Of a stretch of 6,912 nucleotides of DNA, positions 5,992-6,912 are shown in pieces. The stretch covers positions 1 through 6,912 of the forward strand of contig JAQVHJ010000126.1 of the NCBI GenBank assembly GCA_028696285.1, in the 5' to 3' direction. The DNA comes from a bacterium. Lineage in GTDB: Bacteria > AUK180 > JAQVHJ01. The notes under the pieces were generated by a model, which was not told where the DNA came from, ran no database searches, and saw nothing but the letters and a program-made list of their open reading frames with translations. Made by a program: the position numbers and the translations under genes. The first letter of the stretch is position 1, and each line of letters starts with the position of its first letter.

Positions 5992-6414
5992 TCACTCCCT
6001 GCCGGGTTTTTCCGGTATAATAATTAATGAGTTTGTAAAACCACCTTCTGTTGATGTCTCAAAATTATTCGGGTCCAAAACCCATGTATTTGAATCAATA
6101 ACAACCTTGTACTGGTGTCTGCCCGGGCTTATTTCTGAATATGGAATTAAAACTTCCCAAACACCATCCTCGTCAGCATCTGTCATCTTCCCGATATTCG
6201 GATCATACCTTCCCGAAGCACTCGAGGTTCCACCCCAGCTATTCCAGTCTCCCGCGACGGAAACAGTTTTTGCATACGGGGCTTCGTATGAAAACAACAC
6301 GCCTTCTTCCTGAAGCTGAGGCGGAGGAAGACGGCGCTTGATTATATTTGTAATTGTAGAGCTTGTAAAAATCACCATTATAAAAATTAAAATCAAAACA
6401 GAAATTCTTTTCAT
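5992..6414 (-). CDS. Small exported CBM48 (AMPK-beta-like) glycogen-binding protein
   Basis: A 140-residue protein with a hydrophobic N-terminus (residues 4-19, after MKR) that is either a signal peptide or a membrane anchor, a Pro-rich linker (RRLPPPQ) and one CBM48 domain at 37-133. The domain closely follows AMPK-beta: VSVAGDWNSW (51-60), the basic-aromatic stretch GRHQYKVVID (98-107), W111, LDPNN (113-117) and FTNSLIII (126-133). By my alignment W57, K103, W111 and N128 match the glycogen-contacting Trp, Lys, Trp and Asn of AMPK-beta, so binding seems intact. There is no enzyme domain. The ATG has only a weak AGAG ribosome site, 16 nt after the upstream stop, so translation may depend partly on the preceding gene. 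The lipoprotein gene follows 6 nt downstream. The domain call is strong; the role (envelope glucan capture or glycogen tethering) is inferred. Confidence 0.86.
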   Translation of the reverse strand: MKRISVLILIFIMVIFTSSTITNIIKRRLPPPQLQEEGVLFSYEAPYAKTVSVAGDWNSWGGTSSASGRYDPNIGKMTDADEDGVWEVLIPYSEISPGRHQYKVVIDSNTWVLDPNNFETSTEGGFTNSLIIIPEKPGRE

Positions 6415-6430
6415 CTTAGTTCTCTATCGT

Positions 6431-6912
6431 TTAAAATTCAATCAAAGCTTTAATTGAAATCTCTTCTGCCTTTTCCAGCGCTTTTTCCGCGTCATACAAG
6501 TCCTGAGCAAATTCCGTCATGAAATAATTCAGGTTATTAATTTCATTATAGTCAGGGCCATTCGTCATCAGGTACTTCTCCCTGTTATACGGATCACTTT
6601 CGTGAAACAGAAGTGAATTCATGTAAACAGGAGAGAGAGAGGTTGATGTCCCGTAGACAAATTCAGCTTTAATGTTCTTTGCAACCTGGTACCGGAACCC
6701 CCCGTAAACAGAATTGAAATCCTCGTTGAAGGCAAGAAATCCGTCCTTGTCACGGTACTTCATGTTTCTGATATTTGCAAATATACCGAATCTTTGCGAT
6801 GAATCAAAGTAAAAATTAACCTTAATAATATTCTCCAATGACCTCGGCTTATACCCGAAACCGGAAGCGCTGATCTTGCTTCCTAAATCTATTTCAAGCC
6901 GGTAATCAACCG
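6431..6912 (-). CDS. Beta-strand-rich hypothetical protein, C-terminal part (5' end outside window)
   Basis: The reading frame is open to the right edge, giving 159 residues plus the TAA stop at 6431-6433. It begins ...VDYRLEIDLG and has no start in the window; the in-frame TTG at 6836-6838 is not needed. The visible part has long alternating strands with aromatics (NIIKVNFYFDSSQRFGIFANIRN, given in two pieces in the frame, then YGGFRYQVAKNIKAEFVYG) joined by polar turns. A helical C-terminus follows (FAQDLYDAEKALEKAEEIS), ending in Phe. This is compatible with an outer-membrane barrel or an exported beta-sandwich protein. I do not recognise the family. It precedes the CBM48 gene by 16 nt on the same strand, so it is likely the upstream member of the glucan-binding operon. 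The coding call is strong, the function unknown. Confidence 0.75.
   Translation of the reverse strand, partial: VDYRLEIDLGSKISASGFGYKPRSLENIIKVNFYFDSSQRFGIFANIRNMKYRDKDGFLAFNEDFNSVYGGFRYQVAKNIKAEFVYGTSTSLSPVYMNSLLFHESDPYNREKYLMTNGPDYNEINNLNYFMTEFAQDLYDAEKALEKAEEISIKALIEF

Noticed and set aside
6836..6838. TTG at 6836-6838 as the start of the last gene
   Set aside because: The frame remains open upstream to the window edge with the same strand-turn pattern and no ribosome site near the TTG, so the gene is truncated by the window and does not start there.

Overview
The window reads as chromosomal DNA of an AT-rich bacterium. It uses the standard bacterial code (TGA and TAA stops), clear Shine-Dalgarno sites, at least one well-supported TTG start and textbook sigma70-type promoters. 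A lipoprotein with a starch-binding module, a BatC-like TPR protein and a beta-strand-rich protein suggest an uncultured diderm (Gram-negative-type) lineage. No phylum can be named from this sequence, and there is no rRNA, tRNA, CRISPR array, integrase or transposase gene here.

Layout. (1) 1-1614, minus strand: two inner-membrane permeases of a carbohydrate ABC importer, a MalF/UgpA-type gene followed by a MalG/UgpE-type gene that overlaps it by ATGA and runs off the left edge. The MalG-type protein carries an unusual stretch of about 80 residues between its first two membrane helices. (2) 1615-1862: a divergent intergenic region. Two consensus promoters point outward, and between them lies a 125-bp element bounded by perfect 27-bp inverted repeats (1676-1702 and 1774-1800), which looks like a non-autonomous mobile element. 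(3) 1863-3350, plus strand: a YprB-type DEDD exonuclease-fold protein with TPR repeats, then a small two-helix membrane protein in the same operon. (4) 3351-3447: a GC-rich hairpin that overlaps an alternative hairpin. (5) 3448-4593, plus strand: an exported TPR protein with a tract of about 145 residues that is mostly Gln and Asn, and a BatC-like C-terminal motif. (6) 4603-6912, minus strand: a tight three-gene operon, convergent with (5). In transcription order it encodes a partial beta-rich protein, a small CBM48/AMPK-beta-like glycogen-binding protein, and a multi-domain lipoprotein with a starch-binding module, an Ig-like module and a C-terminal CBM9/DOMON-like module.

How the parts may fit. 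Regions (1) and (6) share an alpha-glucan theme: envelope proteins that bind starch or glycogen, and an importer of the type that takes up maltodextrins or similar oligosaccharides. No glycoside hydrolase, solute-binding protein or ATPase lies in the window, so this link is an inference. The YprB operon and the BatC-like gene sit between the two regions with no visible tie to sugar metabolism. The points most worth a second look are the perfect inverted-repeat element between back-to-back promoters, the Gln/Asn tract in an isolated BatC-like gene, the inserted domain in the MalG-type permease, and the cluster of glucan-binding proteins without a catalytic domain.
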